The notes under the pieces are model-generated. The model was given only the letters and a program-made list of their open reading frames with translations, was not told where the DNA came from and searched no databases. Source: Podocnemis expansa (Eukaryota > Chordata > Testudines > Podocnemididae). Taken from it: a stretch of DNA of 64,000 nucleotides. Below are positions 13,449 to 24,768 of this stretch, piece after piece; within the stretch, counting starts at the first letter, position 1; every line of letters begins with the position of its first letter. A program made the position numbers and the translations under genes. The stretch is from positions 5,970,445 to 6,034,444 of the forward strand of contig ML681964.1 in assembly GCA_007922195.1 (NCBI GenBank), read 5' to 3'.

Positions 13449-15120
13449 TTGGAACTTAATTACTAACACGAGAGAATGAAAATGAATGGTATCATACATG
13501 AAGTTTGTGGCTTCATTCCTACCTTGTCAAATGTAGACTAAAGCCAGTTGCCACAAGTTATATTAGCTATAAGACTATTCTTTATCCCTCTCCCCTGACC
13601 CAACTGAGATTTAAACTGAGCTTCTGATCCTTTTAGTAAATATGCCACAAAGCCTTCTGACAGAGCAATCACCACCTAAAACCAATGTGGTTGGAATTTT
13701 CTGCTTCTGCTCTTCAATAATATCACCAGAGCTGAAGATGTCTGGATGCATTTCCATCTGGTTTCTTCAATTAAAAAAATGGAAATGAAAAGTATACAAT
13801 TAAAAAAATTACAGTTAACTTCCTTTCAGTAATGTCTGTAAAATGATTTTTTGCCTGGTAGGAAACTCCAGATGGGAAGTGTAATGAACATAATTTAATA
13901 TGAATAACGGGAGATCACAGAAACATTATTCTGAGCTGGCATGTATAGGGTTGCTTCACACTGTTTAATGCAAAACACAGGGATGAATTATTGCCATTTT
14001 TTTTTGCACAATTTAATGCCCTCTAATCTAATTTGGTAGGACCAGACCTATAACCCACTAAAACCATAAACTGTCACTATCTAAGATAGTAATACAACTG
14101 GCTAACACTTACCAAAAGGCTATACTGTTAGTTACTGTTCCCCCCCCCCCAGCGCCTCAGGATTTATACTACCAATTAAGACAATAATGAGTGCTCCAGG
14201 TTGACCTCCCAGGAGCATGAATTAATTAAGCACAGTATTTCTTAGTAAAGAATGACAGTTTCCCAAACCATCTACGTAGCTGCTCTCTTCCCTTATGTTA
14301 TTGCTTCTCCATGCAAGACGCTAGCTGCTAATGCCGAAATGCCCGAGTTCTTTGTATATTTTTTTTTTTCAGTATGCTTATCTGTACAGTATAGTTTTCT
14401 GGTTTATTGATTGTCCTTTTTCACCCAGTCTCCCACCTCATGTATTTCACATTTCATGCTCATTTCTGCCAAATTTACAGAAATACAAAATAACTGACAG
14501 GTAGAATGTAGGTTTCTAGTGCCCATTACGCAGTGTTTCCCAAACTGTGTTCCGTGGTTAGGGTTAGGGTTAGCAAAATCAACAGAAGCTATTAAAACAA
14601 ATAATTCTACGCCTAAGAAAAATGTAATGGTGTGCAGACCCCCCAATATGCCTAGGCCTAGGAATACAAATAAATTTAAATAAGAAGTTTAATTTTCATA
14701 TTAACTATAAAGCCACTTTTCCAATATTACTATTATGGATTGTTTTAAGTAATATCTCCATCACACATACAGAGAAAGAAGAAAGAATAGACTGAAACAA
14801 GAACTACAGTTTGGGGAGAAAATATATTCATCCATCTCTGAAAGAGTTTCTTCAATATGAATTAAGTTTTATGCCCCTCCTCCTTTCTTAAACAGTTTCT
14901 ACTGCATATTAGACCATTAATGTCTTTAATACTAAAGAGCTAGGATGATTATTTGGACATACGTTATTTTGGCAGACAATACTAGTCTCCCTTGTAGATT
15001 GCTAACATATCATGTTCAATTGAATATTTATGATTTAGTTGAAATAATAAAGCAAATTACATGATAAATATTCACATATGCCTGTAAATAGATTCATATA
15101 TGTACCACAGAAGGCTGCAG
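13449..15120. other. AT-rich intron between foldback and DIRS element
   Basis: Nothing gene-like is visible. It holds a homopolymer of ten C at 14142-14151 and a single hAT-type end at 14531 (listed separately). The rest is AT-rich. Confidence 0.5.
14531..14640. repeat. Orphan hAT-type terminus with three telomere-like units
   Basis: CAGTGTTTCCCAAACTGTG at 14531 matches the terminus class of hAT elements, but no opposing end or duplication could be found, so this is a fragment. Directly inside it, 14556-14573 reads GGTTAG three times, the vertebrate telomere unit. Confidence 0.5.
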
Positions 15121-15160
15121 TTTGTTTCAGGCCAGCACAGTTACCCCTATCCTGAGGCCG

Positions 15161-15194
15161 TTCTTTGAGTGCTGCTTGGATACATTCAGTGTTA
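15161..15194 (+). repeat. DIRS left inverted terminal repeat
   Basis: The 34-bp segment begins TTCTTTGAGTGCTGC and ends CATTCAGTGTTA. Its reverse complement recurs at 20823-20856 with four substitutions (three of the T/C or A/G type at CpG-like positions). Confidence 0.85.
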
Positions 15195-15468
15195 AAAGTC
15201 TATGTGCCACAGTGCACGATTGGATGGAAGCTTTTTGCCCTAGTCTGTCAGAGGAGGGTCAGTGGCTGACACCTCCTGGCAACTCCCGTGTCTATATATA
15301 CATCCCCAACCCTGATCCTCCCCAGTTCCTTTTTCCACCCTCAGCGATGGTTTTGGAACAGCCCTGTCCTTGCAAATTCAAGTGCCTGTCATTACTTCCT
15401 TGTCTGAGCCACCCGTTTAAGTTAGAGGACCTGTTTGTAGATATCATTCCACTGAGAACTGGCGTTCT

Positions 15469-17457
15469 ATGGAACGTGCAAGTTCGGAGGTGGAAGATCG
15501 CTCCCAACAGACGCCAGAGATGTCAGGCTTTAAACCCTGTGCTTTTTGTGGCAAGGTCTTCCCGCAGGATGACCCCCATGAGGAGTGCCTTTGGTGCCTG
15601 GGTGAGTCCCACGCCACCAACTGCTCCACCTGTCAGTCCTTCAAGTCGAGGACACTCAAAGATAGGGAGCAAAGGCGCTGTGCCCTGACCTTAGAGCAAG
15701 TGCTGCAGCCTACCCCTGAAGAACCGGGATTGCCTTTGGCACCCGCTCCGCATGCCAGGTCAGCACTGGAGCCCTCTTGGCGCCTCTCCCCTCAGCAGCA
15801 GCAGACTTGATCGGCATTGGTGCCAAAGCACTTACGCTGACCCAGCTCCCCCCAGCCAGGCCCTTCCCAGCACCGGGAACATGACATGGTGCAGATCCCA
15901 ACCATTCCAGAGGCTTTCAAGGAGGCAAAGGCCCTGTTACGCTTGTCTACACCCACTCCTCGGAAGCCTCCTAAGCAAAAAGGAAAGCCTGGTTTTCTTT
16001 CAGGAAAAGAATCCTCCTGAACGGCACTGCTCCCCAGCACCTAGTACGGTGCTGAGCTCCCTGGTGCCACAGGAAGAAGATCTCCCGAAGGTGCTAGGCA
16101 GTACCACCTCAGGCTGGAATCTAAAGGACCAAAGATCACACTCCACTTATCCCTGGTGCCATAACGCCTCTGCTTCACTGGTGCCATCTACTCAGACCAG
16201 CGTCAAACCTCCTGAGTTGCAAGAAAGCTCCTGCTCCCTGAACCCAGAGGAGATCACCCCGTCTAGAAAGGGCAGACAAATGGCACCAAGTGCCTATGAG
16301 TATCGTCCTCATGAATGGTCAGTGCCGAGAGAGGCCCCTTCACAGAGGACTTACTGCGGTACTGAAGAAACCACTCTTGTCAATTCAGATAGGGAGCTAA
16401 ACTCCAGGCCAGGTTCCTATACGGAGGACATCACAGCTCACTTTGATCTCCGCAGGGTATCTGCCCACACAGGCCTAGAGGCTAAACTTATCAGGGGGAT
16501 CGGAGATCCCCTATTTGATCCTGGTGTATCATCTCTGCTGGACACTGTAACGGTGCCTCCGTTGCCTAGCATGCATGATGTTGCCAGATCCCAATGGCAA
16601 TACCTTGCCTCTGTTCTCCCTGTGTTGGACATAGCAGCTCACAAGTACCAGGTCCCACTGGAAGATTTTTCCTTCCTCACCTCTCACCTGAGTCTGAGTC
16701 CACGGGTGATCGAAGCTGCCCTAGGGTGTGGAGTACAACCCCCTCCCCAGATCCCATGCCAAGGTCCAGAGGGGCTAGACACATGGAAATCCTAGGTAGG
16801 AAGGTGTACTCGACCTTGGCCTTCCAGCTACATATAGCTAACCACCAAGCGCTGGTGGCTAGATACACCTTGGATATTTGGAACTTCTTAAAGAGATTTA
16901 CAGATTTTGAGTCCCTCCTTGAGGAAGGCTCACTGGCATCCTGGGATTTGCTCCTAGCTGCATGGGATGCCTCAGACACAGCAGGCCAAGGAGTACCCAC
17001 AGCTGCTGTTATGAGGCGCATGGCGTGGCTGCAGGCGGCAGAGCTACCTCAAACCATCCAACAGGCCATCCAGGACCTTCCCTTTGAGCAATGGTCCTTA
17101 TTCGCGGAGGACTCAGACCTCCTGTTAAGTGGTGCTAGAGACCCCAGATCAGACCTTCAATCTTTGGTTATGCTCCCTTCTCAAACACCTTGTCACCCTC
17201 TCAGCCCTCACCATCAGAGGGATCACCAGTCCTCTCGACTGGGTAGAGTACGAGATGAGACTCTCAGGGACCCTGGACTCTTGTTTCCCCAGGGCTCCTC
17301 TCTTAGACTACTCGACCCACCTGAGATAACCACCCCGAGCATACATTACTACTTTTTCACCACCGTCGCCTTCTTCTTTCTCACGGAAATCCATCAGAAA
17401 TTAGCAGAGGGGTCCACAACCCATAAAGGGAGAGATACCCCCCCATATTACAGCTAG
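15469..17457 (+). pseudogene. DIRS-type gag-like remnant, frameshifted
   Basis: The reading passes through three overlapping frames: 15469-15810, then 15752-16795, then back to the first frame at 16594-17457. At least two frameshifts therefore break it. The first part has a cysteine/histidine module: CAFC, then H-x3-C-x2-C within the HEECLWC stretch, then CSTCQSF and RTLKDR. Turtle DIRS gag proteins carry the same layout. The last part holds LQAAELPQTIQQAIQDLPFE, which parallels a conserved gag/LAP2-alpha segment, preceded by an IANHQALVARY segment. This protein would form the retrotransposon particle and bind its RNA. It cannot be functional as it stands. There is no sign of domestication such as an intact single frame. 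Confidence 0.72.
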
Positions 17458-20230
17458 ATGTCTGATCAGGGACCCTTATATCCCTATGGGTATGGGGCCC
17501 TTTTCATGAGACTCGCCAGTCCCACAGATGAACCTGCAATTACTCTAGCTGCTATGGACACATCACCCCCTCTACCTCCTGGGTTCTATTCTGCCTTCCC
17601 CCCAAGGGTGTATAGGGGTTGACCTCTCAAGACCCCCTATTTACCACCCTCCCTTCTCTTCTCACAATCTATCACTTCCCACCTTCGGGAACCTCAGAAC
17701 CTATTCTCTTCATTGAGAACCTCAATGCTCACCATAGTTTAGGTCAGCATGCCTTAAAGAGGCATGATTTAGAACAGAGGCCAAGCCACGGGCCAATCCC
17801 ATGGTGCTCGATCACACGAGCAATGAGGCCCTCATAGCACTCTATAATTTTAGGGTAGGACCCTTACACCCTTTACTTAGAGTTTCCTCAAACTATCACG
17901 AGACAACACTCTTGCCAGTGAGATTCGGATAATCCTTAACTCACAGATCCACGTGGCCACTGTCCACCGTGTTATTAGGTGAACATCATGTGTTATTTCT
18001 TGGGGCGGGGCACGTGATATACACCCCGCCTTCCTTCCTTTCCTCACCATCCCACAGTCACCTCAGGCTAGCAGAGAACAGGGACTGGATTTGTTCATCG
18101 ACCAATGGACATCTCAATGCTGTGCCGTTCTCCACACAGGGAACACCCCCCCCCCAACCCTTTCTTCCAGTGGGTTCTCCTTCTGAGTACCCCAGGGTTT
18201 TTTCTTCCTTCTCCATGCAACTTGTCAAGTAAGTGTACCAATACAGCTCTTCAGTTTTCTATAAGACATCCTCCAGATGAGCATGGCCTGCTACCCCAGC
18301 TCTCTGGTGGGGGTTTTATCCCCATGGTTTCCCTTAGTCAGCAGGCACATAGCTGTGGCTATCTAAGGCTTCTGTCTACCTGGATCCATGTCCAGGGGCC
18401 CATGTGGGGGAAGAGTCCTCCCCTCAACTAGAAGTGAAAGGATGTCCCTGCCCTTTAACATTGCCCTAGGTAGAGCTCCTCCTGCCTTGTTCACTCTCCA
18501 ATACTTTCCGGTAAGCTCGTTTGAACACAGGGGATGTGTTTTTCCCAAATACTTATGTTCTATAGCCTTCCGCTGTGTGACTGCCATGAGGTTATCACCA
18601 CTGCCATGGACATACCCCCTCCCACTCTTTCTCCCCTCCTCTCCAAAGGGGTCCCTCAATGACTCCCCTACTCTACTCCACCCCTAGGGCCTAGCAGGAC
18701 ATTATCGACCTGCGTGTACCAGTTAAGGGAGATGGGAATTTCTCTCTCTAAGGTCCTTCACCTAGGGTGATGCCTGATCCTTTCTTTCCCTCCAATCAGG
18801 CGATGGGCCAATGGGAAAGTTGTTTACCCAAGGGAAAAAAAAAAGAAAAAAAAAACCTTCTAGGGATACCCTGTACACTTTGCCACTGAACTCTTCCCCG
18901 GTTATGGTATGATGACTTATGTCCTTCAGTTTTTTTCCCTTCAACCCGGGCTACTTGATATCTTAACTGACAGTGGTTCCCACAGATCTTGAGCCCCATG
19001 TGCTCACACAGAGACCCAGGTAGCCAGGTCATTCCCCTGTGTACTGGCACCTTTCCTCCCATAGGAGACAAGGGAGTCGGTGCATGAAAAGGCCAACCTC
19101 GAGCCCATTGCCATATTTTTGCCTTCTCTTTAGGCCCTCAGCCTTGATACACTGAAGCAGGATCTTGGTGTCCTGGGTTCCACTTGTATCCTCCCACCAC
19201 AAAGGGCGGGGAGGGAGGCCGAAACTCCCCCTCCCCCCCGCACGCCTCTTCCCTGTTTTGATTGGGGGGGTTTTCTGGTAATCCCTGTTTTGATACTCCA
19301 GGACCATGTCTGTCCTGCAGAGCTATCAACCATAAGCTTTCTCTTGGGATCCCTAAGGGGGACTCCCCTTAGAGGTTGCAAACATCCCAATCTCACCCTC
19401 ACCTTAATTTCTAAGGCAGGTACAGTCTATGTTGACCCCACCTTACAGAGGGAGCTAGGGAAGCGTCCTTGTCTGGAAGTTTCAGACTGTCGCCCATAAC
19501 ACACTGTCTCTGAGACTACCCTATTACCGCCCTGAGGCAAACCCTCTATTCTCAGGACCACTGAGCTAGATTCCTCCATTGGGGTACTTCCCCACACGGC
19601 TCAGCAACATGCAGAGGCCACAGGGCTACCCCTATCCCTCACCTCACCATTACCCCTTTTTTCCCAAGATGGGTGAGGTAGACCCCTACGCAACCTTATT
19701 AGTGGGGGTGCAGGCCAATCACTCGATGTGCAATAGATGACCCATCTTTGCTACTTCCCACTACCCCCAGTTCTGCTGCCACAGCTCGAGATTGAAGACC
19801 TGAGGACTTCAATAGGATCAGGAATTTACATTCCACTTACTATGTGGGTAACAGACCTCTCTCTCTCATAGAAGCCTTACCAGGGGAAGAGCCATGTCTT
19901 CTGACTGTTCACTAAATACATTCCTAACATAGGCTCCTCTAGAGCAATGGGTAGGGCCCAGTTGCATAGGGGCTGATCTGTTTTTCCCTCGGTACACAGC
20001 ATAACCTGGGCAGTATACATGCCACCCTGCTGTAGAAGTGACTCACTTCCCTTCTGTGTTTTCCTGTGTAGTGCTCGTAGAGCTTTGAGAGGAGTGGTGT
20101 TTTTGCTTAGGGGTGAAAAAGCCCCTGGCTGATCAAAAATTTTCTCAATTTCCAGGGTTGGGGACTTGCTAGGCTTGCATAGCAGATGGTACAATCCCAA
20201 CCCAATTCAAGGTGACACAGTTTCTCTAGG
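17458..20230 (+). other. Interior of the DIRS relic: pyrimidine-rich, no recognised domain
   Basis: The + strand is strikingly rich in C and T, with many CCCCTC-type runs and short frames. I looked for the reverse transcriptase core, the LPFGL-type segment and the tyrosine recombinase region usual in DIRS elements and did not recognise them. It may be decayed pol sequence or foreign filler. Between 18834 and 18857 there is an A-rich run. Confidence 0.45.
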
Positions 20231-20639
20231 CAGGAACATTGCTTTCCCGGGGAAAGATGCAGGACACGGGCCCAGGCGCTGCCCCCTGGGCCTGGGACAC
20301 ACCCTCTAAGCCATGAATTGGCACCCTGGGCCCAACCATGCATCGGGCTCCTGCTGCCTCCAGCCTGGCCCTAGATCCCCGGCAGGGTTCGGGGCTGGGA
20401 GAGGCAGGTGCCACCGGGGGATTCTGGCCTTGATCCCCACCCCCCGAGAGAAGTGGGCATCGCTGCAGGTGTCCTGGCCTCAATCCCTGGCTGGGGCCAG
20501 GGCTGGGAGAAGTGGGCACTGTGGCAGGCGCCCCGGCCCTGGGTCCCCAGTCTGGAATGGGGCCAGCCTGGTCACTTGGGGCACGGGTGCTAAGACTCAG
20601 GGCATGTGCCCCGTGTGCCAGGCACCAGCAACACCTCTG
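20231..20639 (-). mobile_element. GC-rich hAT element, 409 bp, inserted in the DIRS relic
   Basis: A perfect 8-bp target duplication tctctagg flanks it (20223-20230 and 20640-20647). Read from the right on the minus strand, it starts CAGAGGTGTTGCTGGTGCC, matching the left end of the element at 34286 (CAGGGGTGTTGCTGGCAC). The interior (about 20390-20580) repeats a unit near 65-70 bp containing GGCTGGGAGAAGTGGGCA. It has no transposase. It postdates the DIRS insertion. Confidence 0.87.
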
Positions 20640-20822
20640 TCTCTAGGGTTCCTTTGCTCAGCTTGTCATGAGACTTCATAGAGTTATAAGATATTCCCCC
20701 ATGTAGGCAATATGTTTACTTAACGCATCCTCCTGGTTTGGAGCTTGCCTTATGGGGATAGTCGTGCTGAAGGCAGAAAACTCCAACTCCGCCCACAGTC
20801 CATGGTATGGCTAGTAGTCACC

Positions 20823-20856
20823 TAACACCGAATGTATCCGAGCAGTGCTCAAAGAA
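20823..20856 (-). repeat. DIRS right inverted terminal repeat
   Basis: This is the reverse-complement partner of 15161-15194. It starts TAACACCGAATGTATCC and ends GCTCAAAGAA. The inverted rather than direct arrangement is a defining trait of DIRS1-type elements. Confidence 0.85.
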
Positions 20857-20879
20857 GAATGGTCAGTAACTGGCCATCT

Positions 20880-21140
20880 TCGAGATGGGCTGTTTGCATA
20901 CACATTCAGGACTCCCCCACCCCCCATGCTGTCCCCGCTATCTGGAGTTGTCAACTTAAAGGGGACTGGGGAGGGTCAGGGTCGGGGCCATACAGACAGC
21001 CACGGGAGTGGCCAGAGGGGGCATCGGCCACCAACCTTGCTCCGACAGGTTAGGGGCAGAAAGCTTCCCACCAATCGTGCACTGTGAAACGTAGACACCT
21101 AACACTGAATGTATATGAGCAGCCCATTTCGAAGTCGGAT
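20880..21140. repeat. Facing inverted copies of the DIRS terminus
   Basis: The segment from 20880 (CGAGATGGGCTG, then CATACACATTCAGG) is met by its inverse at about 21094-21132 (CTAACACTGAATGTATATG, then CAGCCCATTTCGAAG). The spacer is GC-rich. It resembles the internal complementary region that DIRS elements use to circularise their cDNA; that role is inferred from the family. Confidence 0.6.
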
Positions 21141-21241
21141 GGTTACTGCTAAGTAACCCACTGTTTGGCTTCCATACCAACTCAAATTAAAGACACTTAA
21201 CTCCAGATTAAGCTTTCTCTCAAGTCTTGACTGCTCATGAG

Positions 21242-21718
21242 CAGGGCCAGATTACCCAGCCTGGGGGGGCCCAGATTCGGCCCCACCACAGGGGTTAGGC
21301 CCCCACCCTCCCCAGTTGCTGGAGGATGCTGGCCTGGAACCAGAGGGCACTCCCACCTCAGCCCTACTCCGGCCAGTCAGCCAGGGGCAGGGACAGCTGG
21401 CACGTGGTACAGCGGCCTCTGATGCAGCCCCCAGGGCCACGGGCCATGGAGAGTTGTGCTGGGCCCAAGTGGAGCCAGTTGGCCCCATCCCTGGGTGAAG
21501 CAAACAGGAGCTAGCCCAGCCTGCCCCTGGGGGTGGACCAGCTGGCCCAGTGGCAGGGCAGGAGTGCAGACTCCAGTCTTTGACTAGAGGGCCCTGGCTC
21601 CACTCCCTCCCCACAGTGCCAGATTATTGTAGGAGTTTTAGGGGTGGAGCCTGAGGCCCCCCTTTCAGCCAGGGTCCAGGACTTCAGCCCCCATAGCCCC
21701 TGTGATAATCCAGCCCTC
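21242..21718. mobile_element. GC-rich hAT-like element, 477 bp
   Basis: The left end is CAGGGCCAGATTACCC; the right end read inward is GAGGGCTGGATTATC. The flanks ctcatgag (21234-21241) and cccacggg (21719-21726) agree at five of eight positions, with transitions elsewhere. A second internal GTGCCAGATTATTG segment near 21618 repeats the terminal motif. There is no transposase; long frames on both strands follow from the GC bias. Confidence 0.6.
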
Positions 21719-21973
21719 CCCACGGGTTCTTACCTTAGGGCTCCTCTATCCCAGACTTCACCATCCTCTCTAAAAGGCTGTTCCACAACCCTTACATTCA
21801 CAGGGTAGAGTTTAGTGAGCGACACCTGCCCCCTAGAGTCAGCAGATTCCAGCAAAGTTCCAATGCCTGCTAACAGGATGGGGGAACCAATAGGATCCTC
21901 CTGCCCTTTGCAGTGCCAAATGCACATTTCAAAATAGCTGGCATTTTATAAACATGCACCACTCTCTATCCAA

Positions 21974-22194
21974 CAAAACAAACAAGGAGTCTTGTGACAC
22001 TTTTAAAGACTAACACATTTATTTAATGCATGAGCTTTCGTGGAAGAAAATATCACTTTGTCAGATGCTTGGTGCTCTCATTTTGTAAGTTCTCCATTTT
22101 CAAGTGTCTGACAAAGTGGGATTTTTTCCCATGAATGCTCATGCATTAAATAAATTTGTTAGTCTTTAAAGTGGCCACAATACTCTTTGCTTTT
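21974..22194. mobile_element. Foldback repeat with hammerhead-like arms
   Basis: Inverted arms of about 90 bp (21983-22066 and 22104-22190) share 'agactaac', the 'atttaatgcatgagc' type segment and the box region. The flanks repeat tatccaa (21967-21973, 22195-22201). On the plus strand the right arm reads CTGACAA at 22108, then AGTGGG...CCCAT, then GAATGCTCATGC. The left arm gives, on the minus strand, CTGACAA with an intact GAAA. G8 of the hammerhead core is A in both arms, so self-cleavage is unlikely. The copy lacks the outer 'gtagccgtgttag' end. Confidence 0.7.
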
Positions 22195-22702
22195 TATCCA
22201 AGAACACAGCATCCAATCGGTCACTGACTAGGGTTGTTGAGACACAAATTCATTGGATTTTTTTCAGAGGGATTAGGTGACATACAAAAAAAAGTGTCTT
22301 CTCACTTTTAGATTTATGACTCCTATGAAGCCTTCTGGGCACCCAAGGGATGACTCTCGGGCACAACTTCTTGATCCCTTTTCATTTGTTCCTTACAGAT
22401 CTACTGTCATTTAGAAAGATCAGAAGAGTGAGGAACTGAGCTGACTGACTTTGATCCAAGGGTGGTATTGCTCCAGAAATGTTACACCCCTGTTTTTACT
22501 ACAGATGGTACAAGAGCCAGTCTCCACTTGACAACACTGTCTCCTGGTAAATTTACTTATTGAAGAGAACTTGAAATAAGAACATGTACATATTTAACAG
22601 AAATGCACCTGACCAATCAATTTTTATATTATCATCATCTTCACTTGCATTCCAGATATTGCTCACTCAGTGTGGTAGCTGAGACTGTCTGGAAAATTCC
22701 TG

Positions 22703-22992
22703 TCAATTTCCAAAGGGATAGCCGTGTTAGTCTAGTCCAGTAAAAAAACAACAAGCAGTTGTGTGGCACTTTAAGACTAACAGATTTATTTTTTGCATGA
22801 GCTTTCATGGGAGAAGATCCCACTTCATGACCTGATCCTATGTTTTACACCCCCTTGCATTTAGTTTCATTCCTTTCTGTAAGTTCACCCATCTTCGAAG
22901 CATCTGAGGAAGTGGGATCTTCTCCCATGAAAGCTCATGCAAAAAATAAATCTGTTAGTCAAAGTGCCACACAACTGCTTGTTGTTTTTTTA
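22703..22992. mobile_element. Foldback repeat with hammerhead-like arms, near-perfect inverted arms
   Basis: This copy starts close to 'gggatagccgtgttagtc' and is flanked by a direct repeat ctggaaaattcctg (22689-22702, 22993-23006). The arms 22754-22825 and 22909-22979 are inverse copies differing mainly by a three-base gap. The right arm on the plus strand has CTGAGGA at 22904-22910, stem II GTGGGA/TCCCAT, GAAA at 22929-22932, then GCTCATGC. The base after GC is A where a hammerhead needs U, so activity is doubtful. The left arm has lost its CTGANGA box. Confidence 0.75.
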
Positions 22993-23274
22993 CTGGAAAA
23001 TTCCTGGCATTCCACCCTAGGACTAGTCAGGACTCATCACTGGAACGTATCCTCTTGAAGGTTCATCAAGGCCTGATTCAAGTGGAAACACTGGGCACAG
23101 TACTTGACCTATGCGTTTGGCCTAGCTTTAGTCTGATGCTGTGCTGTCTGGGTGCTGTCTGTTTTATTCCAGATAAAGTGCCAGTATAGTTAGGGAGAAA
23201 TAACAGATCTGAGGAGCCAGAGACTTGGACTATGCTAAAAGTTTTGCTCCAGAGGTGTGAGTGTGTGGGCGTGT

Positions 23275-23292
23275 GCACACACACACACACAC
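23275..23292. repeat. CA dinucleotide microsatellite
   Basis: About nine CA units follow a GT-rich segment from 23259 to 23275, so the two together can fold back on each other. Confidence 0.9.
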
Positions 23293-23514
23293 AACTATGT
23301 AGCCCTGAGCATATGAATTAGGATATGATGTTTCTTATGTTCATATGCTATTTGTCAAATCATAAAATAGATCATTTGTAAAAATTGTTCTTTAAAGTGA
23401 GCACTGAGCATCCTCAGAGCTTCTCCTTTCATGACACATCTTGTACATAAATGACTTACAATAGTTTCTGTTTTTTAGAAGAAAGAGAAATGTATACCAC
23501 ATGACAGAGTATTT

Positions 23515-23702
23515 CTGTGGCTTTCAAACTTCTTTCCTTGGGACTCAGTTGAAAAAACTCATTTATGCTCACAACCCAAAAACTTCATCTTTGAGCAATG
23601 CATTCCAGTCTTTTCGTGGCAGCAGCAGGGGGTGCCGCAACCTCAGTCCCTGAGGGGCTGCGGCCCACTACTGGATCCAGACCCATGATTTGAAAACCAC
23701 TG
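23515..23702. mobile_element. Short hAT element, 188 bp
   Basis: The right end read inward is CAGTGGTTTTCAAATC; the left end CTGTGGCTTTCAAAC is its decayed partner. The flanks are gagtattt (23507-23514) and gagtataa (23703-23710), six of eight. It shares the 'ttgggactcagttgaaaaaactc' and 'agggggtgccgcaacc' interior with the element at 62095, so the two are one family. Confidence 0.78.
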
Positions 23703-23708
23703 GAGTAT

Positions 23709-23868
23709 AACTCAGAAGTCTGGCTTCTATTCCCTGTTCTGTCACTGGCCAGCATGAATGACCCTGGTCACATCATTCACTTCTCTGTGCCTCAGCTTCC
23801 CCAGCTGATCTACTGATGAAAAGTGCTATGTAAGAGTTGGGTATTGTTATTACTATTATTATTACAAG
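23709..23868 (+). repeat. MIR/CORE-SINE relic
   Basis: In order: 'tctggcttctattccctg', 'cacttctctgtgcctcagc', then the tail 'gaaaagtgctatgtaagag' running into a TAT/ATT-rich 3' end. This is the usual order of a MIR-type SINE in plus orientation. Confidence 0.7.
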
Positions 23869-24768
23869 ATTCTACACATATGGATTAATGTTTGTGTTTT
23901 ACGTGAAAAGCAGTAAGTGCATCTGCAGCCAAACACTGCAAATACACGAGAAGGAGAAATAAATCTGTGGGTATAATCTTGGATAACACTTGAGTGCTTA
24001 TCCATCAAACTATACCTTCCCCTAATACTTTAAGACCATAAATAGCTGCCTTTATAGAACAAAACACCATTAAAGTCACCTCAGATACCCAGTCTCCTAA
24101 AAAATAAATACCATTGAGTTTTTACTACAGTGCAAAAATGATGTTTCCCCAGCTATTTAGAATAAATAAACCACACACAAGATGGTCCACACCATCACCC
24201 ATGCCACAAATGAGATGGCACTCCTATTGCATAACAAGCAAAACAAAAACAACCATTTAGAAAAACCTCCTCAAAGGAACATTTCATTTGAGATTAAAAA
24301 GAGCTTCTGTTTCTATCAGCCATTCAGTCACTGGGCACTAAGAACAGCAAGAGGTCAGATTCTTAGGCAAATCAGAATATTTTCTGCACACTAGAGAGTA
24401 GATAGTGTTCACTGGCTAGAGTAGCAGTAATAATTCACAAATAACCAATGGTCACAGGAACAAGAGACAGGTGTATTTTTCATAATAAATGTAGTTTGTG
24501 TAAGCTTAACACATACATAAACACAAAGAGGCTACAAATAGTTTTATATCTTTGTCCATTTGGAAGACACTCAGTCATTTATTTAATTACTCTAACTTCT
24601 AAAATGTGCCAACTGTAAAATCACTAAGCACACTTAAGGAAGCTAAAGCCACAACTTAAAGACACAGCAATGGCTTATTGGAAGAGTCTTCCCATTCATC
24701 TCATCAACATCCACCCTCAGGGCTCATCCAGAACATAACTTGCCTTCCTAATAGTAAGTACCTGCCAT
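23869..24768. other. Intron, nothing recognised
   Basis: AT-rich sequence without a recognisable repeat or gene. Confidence 0.5.

Larger units (their letters stand above)
15121..21160 (+). mobile_element. DIRS1-like tyrosine-recombinase retrotransposon relic
   Basis: The call rests on two things. First, a gag-like region (15469-17457) resembles DIRS1 gag and its domesticated derivative, the LAP2-alpha C-terminal domain. Second, the termini are inverted rather than direct: 15161-15194 and 20823-20856 match as reverse complements at 30 of 34 positions. Beyond the right terminus a further facing pair (20880-21140) recalls the internal complementary region of DIRS elements. DIRS elements make no target duplication, and none was found. 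Reverse transcriptase, RNase H, methyltransferase-like and tyrosine recombinase domains were not recognised in 17458-20822, so the copy is either decayed or a non-autonomous derivative. A hAT element (20231-20639) later inserted into it. The outer limits are approximate. Confidence 0.75.
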
